A DNA stretch of 64,000 nt from Hymenobacter sp. 5317J-9 (lineage in GTDB: Bacteria; Bacteroidota; Bacteroidia; Cytophagales; Hymenobacteraceae). The notes beneath the pieces were generated by a model, which saw nothing but the letters and a program-made list of their open reading frames with translations, was not told the origin of the DNA and did not search any database. The stretch spans positions 2,728,001-2,792,000 of the forward strand of contig NZ_CP095050.1 in assembly GCF_022921075.1 (NCBI RefSeq), given 5' to 3'. The translations under genes and the position numbers were made by a program. Below are positions 38,648-46,757 of this stretch, piece after piece (positions within the stretch are counted from its first letter, which is position 1; each line of letters begins with the position of its first letter).

Positions 38648-39412
38648 ATGTCGTCCGAAGCGTTGATTCCCGATTTGTCGTTGTTGTTGAAGAAAGCCGG
38701 GCGCCTGCTGCTACAGGTGGTGGCCGCGTTGTTTCTGGCCTCGGTGGCCTGGGTGCTGATGTACCGCTGGGTGGCCCCGCCCGCCACCTGGCTCATGCTG
38801 GACCGCCGGGCGCACGCGCCGGTGGGGCTGGGTTACTACGGCATTCAGCCCGAGCCGCGCCACATCAACTACCAGTTTCGCACCCTTGATGAGGTGGCGC
38901 CGGCCGTGCCGCTGGCCCTGGTGGCGGCCGAGGACCAGCGCTTTCTCCTTCACCACGGCTTCGACTTTGATGCGCTGACCAAGGCCGCGAAGCGCAATTG
39001 GAACGGCGACGGCACCCACATCGTGGGCGGCAGCACCATCTCGCAGCAGGTGGCCAAAAACGTGTTTTTGTGGCACGGGCGCAGCTACGTACGCAAAGCC
39101 GCCGAAGCCTATTTCACGGTGCTGATTGAGTTTTTGTGGAACAAGCGGCGCATCATGGAGATGTATCTGAGCGTGGCCGAGATGGGCGACTGCACCTTTG
39201 GGGTGGAGGCGGCCAGCCAGCGCTACTTTGGCAAGCCGGCCAGCCGCGTGACTACGGCCGAAGCCGCCCTGCTGGCCGGCGTGCTGCCCAATCCCCTGCG
39301 CTTTCGGGCTTCCAACCCCGGCCCGGTGGCGCGGGCCAAGCAGCAGCGCGTGATGCGAAATATGCGCCGCCTGGGCGGCGTCACCTACGTCAATACCCTG
39401 CTCAACAAATAG
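38648..39412 (+). CDS. mtgA: Monofunctional biosynthetic peptidoglycan transglycosylase
   Basis: A GT51 enzyme that polymerises lipid II into glycan strands. One N-terminal transmembrane helix (LLQVVAALFLASVAWVLMYRW) is followed by the catalytic motifs: AAEDQRFLLHHGFDFDAL (Glu95), GGSTISQQVAKNVFLW, and NKRRIMEMYLSVAEMGDCTFGVEAAS with the second catalytic Glu. No transpeptidase domain, length 254 aa as usual for MtgA. The next gene starts 2 bp after the stop. Confidence 0.95.
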   Translation: MSSEALIPDLSLLLKKAGRLLLQVVAALFLASVAWVLMYRWVAPPATWLMLDRRAHAPVGLGYYGIQPEPRHINYQFRTLDEVAPAVPLALVAAEDQRFLLHHGFDFDALTKAAKRNWNGDGTHIVGGSTISQQVAKNVFLWHGRSYVRKAAEAYFTVLIEFLWNKRRIMEMYLSVAEMGDCTFGVEAASQRYFGKPASRVTTAEAALLAGVLPNPLRFRASNPGPVARAKQQRVMRNMRRLGGVTYVNTLLNK

Positions 39413-39414
39413 CC

Positions 39415-39900
39415 ATGACGCCGATGTTGCCTGCTTTGAAATGGCTGCGCCTGACCGGCGCGGCCCTCGCCCTGAGTGGCTGCGCAACTACGGCGCCCGC
39501 GGCCCTTATGCCGCAGCGCAGCGTGGAAGCCCAGCAGGCCATTCGGGAAGTGCTCACCACCCAGGCCGCGGCCTGGAACCGCGGGGACATTCCGGGCTTT
39601 ATGCAGGGCTACTGGAAGTCGGACTCGCTGGTGTTCATCGGCCGCAAGGGGCCCACGTATGGCTGGCAGCCCACGCTGGACAACTACGTGAAAAATTACC
39701 CCAATGCCGCGGCCATGGGCCAGCTCGATTTTAGCGGGCTGCGCATTACGCTGCTGGCGCCCACGGCGGCGCAGGTGGTGGGGCAGTGGCACCTGGCCCG
39801 GCCGGTGGCCGGCGACGTGGGCGGGTACTTCCTGCTGGTGCTGCGGCAGGTGGACGGGCAGTGGAAGGTGGTGGCCGACCATACGAATAGCGCGCAGTAG
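39415..39900 (+). CDS. DUF4440/NTF2-like lipoprotein
   Basis: The lipoprotein signal ends in LALSGC (Cys about residue 22). The mature part has an NTF2/SnoaL-like fold: AIREVLTTQAAAWNRGDIPGFMQGYW, LVFIGRKG.TYGWQPTLDNYVKNY, and a final VVLRQVDGQWKVVADHTN-like strand. Such DUF4440 proteins are of varied or unknown function. It is almost certainly co-transcribed and translationally coupled with mtgA (2-bp gap), but the sequence does not show whether the roles are linked. Confidence 0.85.
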   Translation: MTPMLPALKWLRLTGAALALSGCATTAPAALMPQRSVEAQQAIREVLTTQAAAWNRGDIPGFMQGYWKSDSLVFIGRKGPTYGWQPTLDNYVKNYPNAAAMGQLDFSGLRITLLAPTAAQVVGQWHLARPVAGDVGGYFLLVLRQVDGQWKVVADHTNSAQ

Positions 39901-39929
39901 GGGCGGGGGCGTGGGCCGTAGTCGAAAAA

Positions 39930-40033
39930 GACCGTCAAGCTGAGCGCAGTCGACGCATCTCGCGGGTGGTATTAAACCCTATCGATTGGGCTACTGCCGC
40001 ACGCGAGATGCTTCGCTGCGCTCTGCATGACGG
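39930..40033. repeat. Chimeric inverted repeat (gagcgcag type)
   Basis: Left arm 39930-39964 (tgagcgcagtcgacgcatct) and right arm 40002-40033 (agatgcttcgctgcgctctg) belong to the same family but to two sequence variants, so pairing has several mismatches. The loop is 37 bp. The mix suggests recombination between copies. Confidence 0.75.
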
Positions 40034-40062
40034 CCTTACATGCTCGCTTGCCGAATTGGCGC

Positions 40063-40770
40063 TTAGGCGGGCTTGACGGGGGCGGCGCTGGTGGCGGAGC
40101 CGGGGCGGTCGATGGTTTGGCGGGCGGCTACTACGCGGTTGTAGAAGTCGGGGGCGCGGCGCTCGTACTTGCGGAGCTGGCGCATGAGGCGGTCCTGGAG
40201 CAGAGTGCCCAGCTCGGCGAACTCGGTGCGGAGGCTGGCGCGGGCGGTTTTGCCGTCGATGATGGCGGTGCGGGGCTGGGTTTTGAGGTCGTTGAAGGCG
40301 GCGAGGGCGTCTTGCAACTCCTGGGTGCGGGCGGGGGTGAGGTCGTAGTCGGCTTTGAGGGTGGCTTTGTGGGCGGCGTCCTGGGTGGCCTGGTAGAGGG
40401 CGGTGGCGGCGTCGGTGAGGCGGGAGCCGCGCAGCTTCTCGAAGTCGCTCTGGCTGTAGTCGGCGAGGGCTTGCAGGCTGGGGTTGCGCTGCTCGGTGGC
40501 GTAGCTGAAGACGTCGCCGGCGATTTCGGCGGCTACCTGGGCCAGGTGGGTGCGGGCCTGCTCTTTGCTGCTGGGCTGGCCGGCGGTGCTAATGGCGGCG
40601 CTACGCTGCACCTGCTGACGCAGGGGCGCGAGGTCGGCAATGATGGTTTGCAGGCGGGCCACCACGGCTTGCAGGGCCTTTTCGGAGGCGTAGGGGGTGG
40701 CATCGTGGGTGAGGGCGGCCACGAGGGTTTCGGCGGCGGTGAGGCGGTTGTCTTGTTTGGCGGTGAGCAT
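40063..40770 (-). CDS. Hypothetical helical protein
   Basis: A 235-residue, almost all-helical, Ala/Gln/Thr-rich cytoplasmic-looking protein (MLTAKQDNRLTAAETLVAAL ... RLQTIIADLAPLRQQVQ ... SDFEKLRGSRLTDAATALYQATQDA ... LMRQLRKYERRAPDFYNRV). I do not recognise a family. The ATG at 40770 is chosen. The frame stays open upstream through the 21-bp tandem repeat as seven-residue Pro/Ala/Arg repeats, so a longer form of up to 343 residues cannot be excluded. Confidence 0.65.
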   Translation of the reverse strand: MLTAKQDNRLTAAETLVAALTHDATPYASEKALQAVVARLQTIIADLAPLRQQVQRSAAISTAGQPSSKEQARTHLAQVAAEIAGDVFSYATEQRNPSLQALADYSQSDFEKLRGSRLTDAATALYQATQDAAHKATLKADYDLTPARTQELQDALAAFNDLKTQPRTAIIDGKTARASLRTEFAELGTLLQDRLMRQLRKYERRAPDFYNRVVAARQTIDRPGSATSAAPVKPA

Positions 40771-40810
40771 GGCGGGTAGGAAATAAGGTGAGACTTGGAC
40801 GCGAAGCTTT

Positions 40811-40999
40811 GAGGCGGCAGCCCGGGACCCTGCGGCCGGGGCGCGGGGCGTTGCGGCGGGGGCGCGGCACCTTGCGGCGCAGGCGCGGGCCGTTGGGGCG
40901 GGAGCGAAAGAGGCTGGGGCGGGGGCGCGGGCCGGTGTGGCGGGGGCGCGGGCGGGTGAGGCGAGGTAGAAGCTGGGTGAGGCGGAAAGGTGGACGCTA
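40811..40999. repeat. 21-bp GC-rich tandem repeat, about nine units
   Basis: Units begin every 21 bp from 40811 (for example 40832 gcggccggggcgcggggcgtt, 40853 gcggcgggggcgcggcacct, 40916 ggggcgggggcgcgggccgg), with the last two units more divergent. As 21 is a multiple of three, both strands stay open as heptapeptide repeats. It lies in the 341-bp gap upstream of the helical protein and downstream of the restriction-modification gene. The G-rich strand has many GGGG runs. Confidence 0.85.
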
Positions 41000-41040
41000 G
41001 TTAAATAAAGGTATTGGAATAGTGAAGTGACAGGTAATAA

Positions 41041-41068
41041 AAAAAAGCCCCGCCGTGGGGCGGGGCTT
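41041..41068 (-). terminator. Terminator after the restriction-modification gene
   Basis: aagccccgccccacggcggggctt on the minus strand forms a 10-bp stem with a 4-base loop followed by eight T. It lies about 45 bp after the stop. Confidence 0.88.
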
Positions 41069-41111
41069 AGATTGGGACGCAGGATGTGGAGCAATTAGTT
41101 ATCCCTACCGG

Positions 41112-44100
41112 TTAGGCGTCGGGAGCCGGGTGGGCGGCGTCCCACTCGCGCATGAGGCGTTCGGTGCCTTGCAGGGCGGCGAGCAGGCGCTGGTAGTGGC
41201 GGCCTTCCTCGAAGGTGAGGGTGCGGCCCTGGCGGTCTTTTAGCCATTTCTGGGCGGGCTGGTAGCCGCCGATGGGCAGAGCCCACACGTCGGGGGCCAC
41301 GGGCTCGACGTAGAGGCTGGCGTTGAGGTAGACGCGCTGAGTGGCGGCGTCGTAGCGGGGCTTCTCGACCAGGGTGGGGCCATCACCGCCGAAGCGGGTG
41401 GGGAGGGGCGCCGGCAGGGCCGCCGGGCGCAGCAGGTGCAGCTCGCGCAGCTGATGGCCGAAGGCAACGACGGCGCGAAACTCCCCGGCCGAGGCGGGCA
41501 GGGGCACACGGGGGAAGTCGATGCGCAGCAGCTCGTGGTAGCGGCGGCGGTAGGCGGGCTGGTGCAGGATGCCGTAGACGTAGTCGAGCACGTCTTCGGG
41601 GGCGAAGGTGTCGGGGGTGGCTTCGGTTTCGGGCACGAAGCGCAGGCCGGTGGCCGTGGCCAGCCGCGCCACGGCCTCGAGCTTGAGGTTGGGGCGGCGC
41701 TGGGCGGGGGCGTAGAGGTCGGCGCTGTCGGGGTAGAGGTAGAGGGGGAAGACAGTGTTGTATTCTCTCGTTTGCAATGAAATGGCATTGCCATCTATTG
41801 CCGTTTCAGTTACCATAATGTGCTGAAACGAGGGCATTGAAAGTTGGCGCGTAGTTATCAGGCCAAGATTTTCATTGTTGAAATGACGCATCGTTTCATA
41901 GCGAGGATATGCGACAAGCCCTTTTGATTGGTTGTCAAGAATGGTCCATCTATGGTCAAAAGGCCGGTATAAAACTCTTGTTGGATTGAAGTCGATGGAT
42001 GTGTTTTTACAATGTTGGGCTGCCCATTCAATCTTCCAATCTCTACCATCCGCTGGCAACTGATATTTTTCTCTTACTTCTTCAGTGCCCAAACTTGCGA
42101 AATCATCTATCACAAGTTTCAAAGCATCTTTTGATTCTCTAATTGTAGTGCCGTCACGTTTAGTCTGAATTCCACTTGAGTTAGCGTTGAATATTTCACC
42201 CAATCCAATGAAGCCACTATAATCTTGGGTAAACTCATTGTCATTAGGTGTAAAAAAATAATTCGGTTCGATAGGATTGAGTGTGTTCCAGGCAGTTTTT
42301 GAGAGACTAATCTTTTCTAGCTCCTCATATTTAACAGTCCGTTTCCCATATGAATCAAGATGCTTTACAGTAGCTAAATCCTTTGAACCTGCTGGCGATT
42401 TTGACAGGATGAAGATGGAAACGCCCTGCTGAATGTCGAACACATTTTCATCCTTGCTGCCATCGGGCGCAGTGTCCTTTCTCTTTACATCGCCGTGCAG
42501 GTTGTAGATGTAGATATAATCAAACGTTTCGAGCAGGTGCTTCCGCATATTGCGGTGCGTCAGCCCATCTAGGAAAGAGTTATTTGTGATGAAGCCGATA
42601 ACACCCTGCCCGTTCTTCTCAATAAAATGTTCGGCGTAGCGGATGAATTTGATGTAGTCGTCATCCAGATTGATTTTCCGCTCGTTCAGGCCGCGCTTGT
42701 AGTCCTGAATCAGGTTTAGAATCCATTCGCCCTTGTTGGTGCTGCTGCTGCTGTACGGCGGGTTGCCCAGCACGACCATGACGGGGGCGTCGCGCTTGAT
42801 GGTGTTGGCGAGGTTGGATTCGTCGGAGAGCCAGGAGGCGAACAGGGTGTGGGTGTCGGGGTGCGACTCTTCGAGGGCGTTGGTGAGGTACACGCTCAGG
42901 CGGGGCGGGGTGGGCTGCTGGCTTTTGTAGCCGAGCTGCCCGAGCAGCAGGCCGAGCTTGAGGTGGCACATGGCGTAGGAGGCCATCATAATCTCGAAGC
43001 CGTGCAGGCGCGGAATGAGGTGCTGCTCGACGTACTGGTTCCAGAAACCCGCGCCGCCGCCCAGGCTGGCGTGAATATGGCGCACCACTTCGGCCAGGAA
43101 GGTGCCGGTGCCGGTGGCGGGGTCGAGCACCTGCACGCGGGCCACTTCCTTTTTGGCCTTCACCGATTTGCCGGTGGCCTTGCCGTACTTAATTTCGGGC
43201 ACCAGGATGTCGACGGTGGTTTTGGCGGTGTCGGCCAGGCCCTCGGCGAGGCCGAAGTCGCGGCGCAGCACCTCATCCACGGCCCGCACGATGAAGCGCA
43301 CCACGGGCTGTGGGGTGTAGTACACGCCCCGGCTCTTTTTGAGGGCTGGGTTGTAGCGGCCGAGGAAGGTTTCGTAGAAATACAGAAACGGGTCGGTCAT
43401 CTGGGTGCTCTGGCCGAAGCCCTGGAGCAAGGCGGCCACGTCGGCGGCCCGGAAGAGCTCGGCCAGGGCATCGACAATCCAGACCACGCGCTCGTCGAGG
43501 TCGGTGCCGGCCACGTAGCTGAAGAGCTTGCGCAGGAAGGGGTTGGAGGCGGGCACCAGCGTGAGGGCTTCCTGGCGCGAGAAGGTGTCGGGGGTGGCGT
43601 CGTGCAGGCGGGCGGCAAAGAGGCCGTAAGCAATGGTCTGGGCGTAGATGTCGGCGAACTGCGCTTCGGTCAGGTCGTGGATGAGCATCTGCTTGAAAGC
43701 CTCGTACTGGCTTTCGAGCGAACCGGCGGTGGCGGTGGTGAGGCCCGAGGGGCTCACCGTCACTTCGGGGTGGGTGAGGGCCTGCAGCAGCACGTATTGG
43801 AGCAGGCGGGCCTTGTCGGCCATGAGCTGGGCAAGGGTTTCGGCCGAGCTGATGCGCTGGCCCTTGGCGGCCGTGAACACCTGCAGCATTTCGGCAAAGG
43901 CGGCGTAGTCCTGCGGGCGGGCCTTCACGGGTTGGCCCTTGGTATAGTCGCCGATGCGGACTTCCATCACCTTTTCGCCGCGCTGCCAGAGCTGCCAATG
44001 CAGGTAGTCGGTGATGAGCAGGTTGTCGAGCGAGCGGCGGTAGCGGCCAAACTGCTCCTGGTGCCTAGAGTCGTCGATGTTTTCGGGTAGGTCTTTAGCT

Positions 44101-44297
44101 TCAATGTAGCCGATGGCCACGCCGTCGCGCTGCACCAGAAAATCGGGGGCGCCGCAGGCCTGGCGGCGCGGCTCGTTGGTGACGGCCAACTCGGGGTAGC
44201 GGCGCTTGAACAGGGCTTCGACGGCGGCGCGGTAGCTGTGCTCGGTGGCTTTGCCAGTGGCCTCGGTAGCGGCAATGGAAAGGAGGTATTCTTTCAT
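41112..44297 (-). CDS. Single-polypeptide restriction-modification enzyme (type ISP/IIG-like)
   Basis: This 1061-residue protein fuses nuclease, methyltransferase and specificity parts. The N-terminus has a PD-(D/E)xK-type signature (APDFLVQRDGVAIGYIEAK, residues 50-68). A helical segment follows, then the N6-adenine methyltransferase: motif I DPATGTGTFLAEV near residues 393-405 and motif IV GNPPYSSSS near 508. The C-terminal part resembles the type ISP specificity domain (LDYVYGILHQPAYRRRY). No helicase P-loop or DEAD-type box is visible, so it is shorter than LlaBIII-type enzymes and may act like IIG/IIL enzymes. Residues ~523-850 come from DNA that is clearly AT-rich compared with both ends. 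No separate methylase or HsdS is nearby. It is cytoplasmic. Confidence 0.88.
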   Translation of the reverse strand: MKEYLLSIAATEATGKATEHSYRAAVEALFKRRYPELAVTNEPRRQACGAPDFLVQRDGVAIGYIEAKDLPENIDDSRHQEQFGRYRRSLDNLLITDYLHWQLWQRGEKVMEVRIGDYTKGQPVKARPQDYAAFAEMLQVFTAAKGQRISSAETLAQLMADKARLLQYVLLQALTHPEVTVSPSGLTTATAGSLESQYEAFKQMLIHDLTEAQFADIYAQTIAYGLFAARLHDATPDTFSRQEALTLVPASNPFLRKLFSYVAGTDLDERVVWIVDALAELFRAADVAALLQGFGQSTQMTDPFLYFYETFLGRYNPALKKSRGVYYTPQPVVRFIVRAVDEVLRRDFGLAEGLADTAKTTVDILVPEIKYGKATGKSVKAKKEVARVQVLDPATGTGTFLAEVVRHIHASLGGGAGFWNQYVEQHLIPRLHGFEIMMASYAMCHLKLGLLLGQLGYKSQQPTPPRLSVYLTNALEESHPDTHTLFASWLSDESNLANTIKRDAPVMVVLGNPPYSSSSTNKGEWILNLIQDYKRGLNERKINLDDDYIKFIRYAEHFIEKNGQGVIGFITNNSFLDGLTHRNMRKHLLETFDYIYIYNLHGDVKRKDTAPDGSKDENVFDIQQGVSIFILSKSPAGSKDLATVKHLDSYGKRTVKYEELEKISLSKTAWNTLNPIEPNYFFTPNDNEFTQDYSGFIGLGEIFNANSSGIQTKRDGTTIRESKDALKLVIDDFASLGTEEVREKYQLPADGRDWKIEWAAQHCKNTSIDFNPTRVLYRPFDHRWTILDNQSKGLVAYPRYETMRHFNNENLGLITTRQLSMPSFQHIMVTETAIDGNAISLQTREYNTVFPLYLYPDSADLYAPAQRRPNLKLEAVARLATATGLRFVPETEATPDTFAPEDVLDYVYGILHQPAYRRRYHELLRIDFPRVPLPASAGEFRAVVAFGHQLRELHLLRPAALPAPLPTRFGGDGPTLVEKPRYDAATQRVYLNASLYVEPVAPDVWALPIGGYQPAQKWLKDRQGRTLTFEEGRHYQRLLAALQGTERLMREWDAAHPAPDA

Positions 44298-44348
44298 GTA
44301 GTGTGTTTTAAGACCGGCAATATAGGTCTCTAAACTCCCTCAATGAGG

Positions 44349-45452
44349 CTACAACACCAGCCCTAGCACCGCCGCGTGGGCCGCGGCCGTGGCATAGTCG
44401 GCCGCCAGCAGCATGGGCACATCCTCACGGCCCAATTCCTCAATAATCGGCCCGACGAGGGCGGCGCGTTCCGGCACCTGCACGTCGCGGATGTAGATGG
44501 CGCGAATGCGGCCGGGGTGGCGGCGCACTACTTCACGGTAGATGCGTGCGTCTTCCTGGCCGCTGTCGCCGCAGAGCACGAAGGGCAGGGCGGGGTAAGT
44601 GGTGAGGATGTCGTCGATTTCGTGCAGCTTGTGGGCAAAGTGGATGGCGGCCGAGCCCGTGACGCCAGCCGGCACGGGGGCCTTGGGGCGGGCTATGCTG
44701 AGGTCGCGCAGCAGGAGCGGGCCGGCGGGGATTTCGTGCAGCTTCAGGAACTCGGCCAGCAGGTCGTAGAGGTTCCAGGGGCTGCTGCTCACGTAGAAGA
44801 AAGGGTTGTCGGGGCGGTTGCTACGGCCGAGCTGCAGCCGGCGGTAGAACTCGGCCACGCCTTCGAAAGGCTGTTTGGATTGGGCGTTGCTGAAAAGCAC
44901 GCGCCCCAACATCTTCACGATGTTGGTGGCACTGGTCTCGAACACGGTGTCGTCGAGGTCGGAAATCACGCCGAACTCGGCGCCGGGCGGCGGCACCAGC
45001 ACATGGGCGTTGGTGGCAATGGCCTTGGTGGGCAGCTTTAGAAAGGCCGGCAGCCGGGCCACGCGCACCGGCACGGGGTACCAGAGGAAATCATCGGGGG
45101 CGGGCAGGGCCTGCGGCTCGATGACGAGGGTGAAGTAGCCTTCGTCATCGGTGCTCACGAGGTGCTGGCTGCCGTCGGGCAGCTCGGCCACGAGGTCAGC
45201 CGCGGCCACTTCGCGGCTGTTGAAGCGGCGCACCATGCTGCGGAAATTGCGCCAGGGCGAGTCGGTGGCGGTGGCGGCGGTCAGGCCGGGGTCGGCCAGC
45301 AGGCGGCCTTTGATGTAGAACTTGGCAGCGGTGCCGTAGCTGCGGTAGGCGTCGATTTGCAGGGGGCGCAGCCAGCCGCGCCGCGCCGAAAAACGGGTGT
45401 AGAGGTGGTCGGTCCACTCCGAGAGGTTGGACAGGGCATTGGGCAGCTTCAT
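44349..45452 (-). CDS. App1-family phosphatidate phosphatase-like protein
   Basis: The 367-residue protein has the App1/DUF2183 HAD-like catalytic domain in its C-terminal half: ISDLDDTVFETSATNIV (DxDxT), FFYVSSSPWNLYDLLAEFL and LPFVLCGDSGQEDARIY. An N-terminal beta domain contains EGYFTLVIEP. In yeast App1 is a Mg-dependent phosphatidate phosphatase; bacterial homologues are mostly uncharacterised. No signal peptide. Separated by an inverted repeat from the divergent topoisomerase gene. Confidence 0.88.
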   Translation of the reverse strand: MKLPNALSNLSEWTDHLYTRFSARRGWLRPLQIDAYRSYGTAAKFYIKGRLLADPGLTAATATDSPWRNFRSMVRRFNSREVAAADLVAELPDGSQHLVSTDDEGYFTLVIEPQALPAPDDFLWYPVPVRVARLPAFLKLPTKAIATNAHVLVPPPGAEFGVISDLDDTVFETSATNIVKMLGRVLFSNAQSKQPFEGVAEFYRRLQLGRSNRPDNPFFYVSSSPWNLYDLLAEFLKLHEIPAGPLLLRDLSIARPKAPVPAGVTGSAAIHFAHKLHEIDDILTTYPALPFVLCGDSGQEDARIYREVVRRHPGRIRAIYIRDVQVPERAALVGPIIEELGREDVPMLLAADYATAAAHAAVLGLVL

Positions 45453-45476
45453 GGGGCAAACCTACGGATGAGCGGC

Positions 45477-45559
45477 TGTAGCGTGGACGCTGTGAGTCCG
45501 CGCAGACCGAAATGGTAAGAACGTTCGCCCAAGCGCGGACTCGCAGCGTCCACGCTACA
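45477..45559. repeat. 27-bp inverted repeat (tagcgtggacgctg...) between App1 and topoisomerase genes
   Basis: Arms 45477-45503 and 45533-45559 pair with one mismatch; weaker pairing (cggctgt/acagccg) extends outward after a 4-base offset. The agtccgcg core also appears in the hairpin at 6537-6555. It lies in a divergent promoter gap. Confidence 0.85.
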
Positions 45560-45624
45560 AACAGCCGCGCCGGACACTTTTGCGTAGAAGCTGAACCTTG
45601 AATTCCCGTTCTCTTCTCCGCTTT

Positions 45625-46746
45625 ATGTCCACCGCCACTGCTGCCAATCCCAAAACCCGTAAAAAAACCCTGCTGCCGCAAGACGAGGCGCACATTGTGT
45701 ACAAAGACCCCGCCCGGCAGGCCGAGATGGCCGGTTTGCGCTATGCCACCGACCAAGGCAAGGGCATCAGCCGCAAGCCGACGCGGGCCGGGCATTTCGC
45801 TTACTACGATGCCAAGGGCGAGAAAATAACCGACGAAAAAACGCTAACCCGCATCAATGGCTTCGTAATTCCACCGGCCTGGACCGACGTGTGGATATCA
45901 CCCTCGGCCAACACCCACCTGCAGGTGACGGGCCACGACAACCTGGGCCGCAAGCAGTACCGCTACCACGCGGCCTGGGACGCCATGCGCAGCCTCACCA
46001 AGTTTTCGCGCCTGCGCACCTTCGGCGAAAAGTTGGGCCCGCTGCGCGAGCAGCTCCGCAAAGACCTGAAGCGTCCCGACCTCGACCGCGAGAAAGTGGT
46101 GGCCCTCGTGCTCACGCTCATGGACCAGTCGTTTATCCGCGTCGGCAATAAGGAATACGCCAAGAAAAACGGCAAAACCAAGCCCAGCTACGGCCTGAGC
46201 ACGTTGCAGGACAAGCACGTGGCCATCGACGGCGCCGACGTGCGGTTCAACTTTGTGGGCAAAAAGGGAGTGGCGCACGACGTGACCCTGCACGACGCCC
46301 GCCTGGCCCGCCTGGTGCGCAAGTGCAAGGAGATTCCCGGCCAGCACCTGTTTCAGTACTATTCGGCCGATGGGCAGCGGCACGCGCTGGAATCGGGCGA
46401 CGTGAACGAGTACCTGCAACGCCACACCGGGCTGGCGCTTTCCGCCAAGGACTTCCGCACCTGGGGCGGCACCGTGAAAATGGTGGAATGCCTCGAAGCC
46501 GTGCTGCGCGAAGAACCCGAACTGGCCCCCGAAAAGGTGATAAAAAAGGCCGTGAAGGAAGTGGCCACCGGCCTCGGCAATACGCCCACGGTGTGCTCCA
46601 AATACTACATTCACCCGCAGGTGGTGGAGCTGTTCAAGTCGGGCCAGCTCATTGAATACCTGCGCAAGCACGACGCCGACCCCATGGCCGGCGACCTGTT
46701 CTCGCCCACCGAGCGGCTGGTGCTGAAAATGCTGGACCAGGCCTAA
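45625..46746 (+). CDS. DNA topoisomerase IB
   Basis: A eukaryote/poxvirus-like type IB topoisomerase that relaxes supercoils through a 3'-phosphotyrosine. Recognisable are DEAHIVYKDPARQAEMAGLRYATDQGKGISRKPT (N-domain), FIRVGNKEYAKKNGKTKPSYGLSTL, KYRxR-like KQYRYHAAW, FRTWGGT and the Tyr segment VCSKYYIHPQV near residue 334. Length 373 aa. ATG at 45625; a TTG at 45598 would add nine residues. Bacterial members are common in Bacteroidota chromosomes. Confidence 0.93.
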   Translation: MSTATAANPKTRKKTLLPQDEAHIVYKDPARQAEMAGLRYATDQGKGISRKPTRAGHFAYYDAKGEKITDEKTLTRINGFVIPPAWTDVWISPSANTHLQVTGHDNLGRKQYRYHAAWDAMRSLTKFSRLRTFGEKLGPLREQLRKDLKRPDLDREKVVALVLTLMDQSFIRVGNKEYAKKNGKTKPSYGLSTLQDKHVAIDGADVRFNFVGKKGVAHDVTLHDARLARLVRKCKEIPGQHLFQYYSADGQRHALESGDVNEYLQRHTGLALSAKDFRTWGGTVKMVECLEAVLREEPELAPEKVIKKAVKEVATGLGNTPTVCSKYYIHPQVVELFKSGQLIEYLRKHDADPMAGDLFSPTERLVLKMLDQA

Positions 46747-46757
46747 TTGGTGGCCGG

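Noticed and set aside
41112-44297. Full type ISP enzyme with helicase
   Set aside because: No Walker A GxGKT or DExx box could be found between the nuclease and methyltransferase parts, and the protein is too short.
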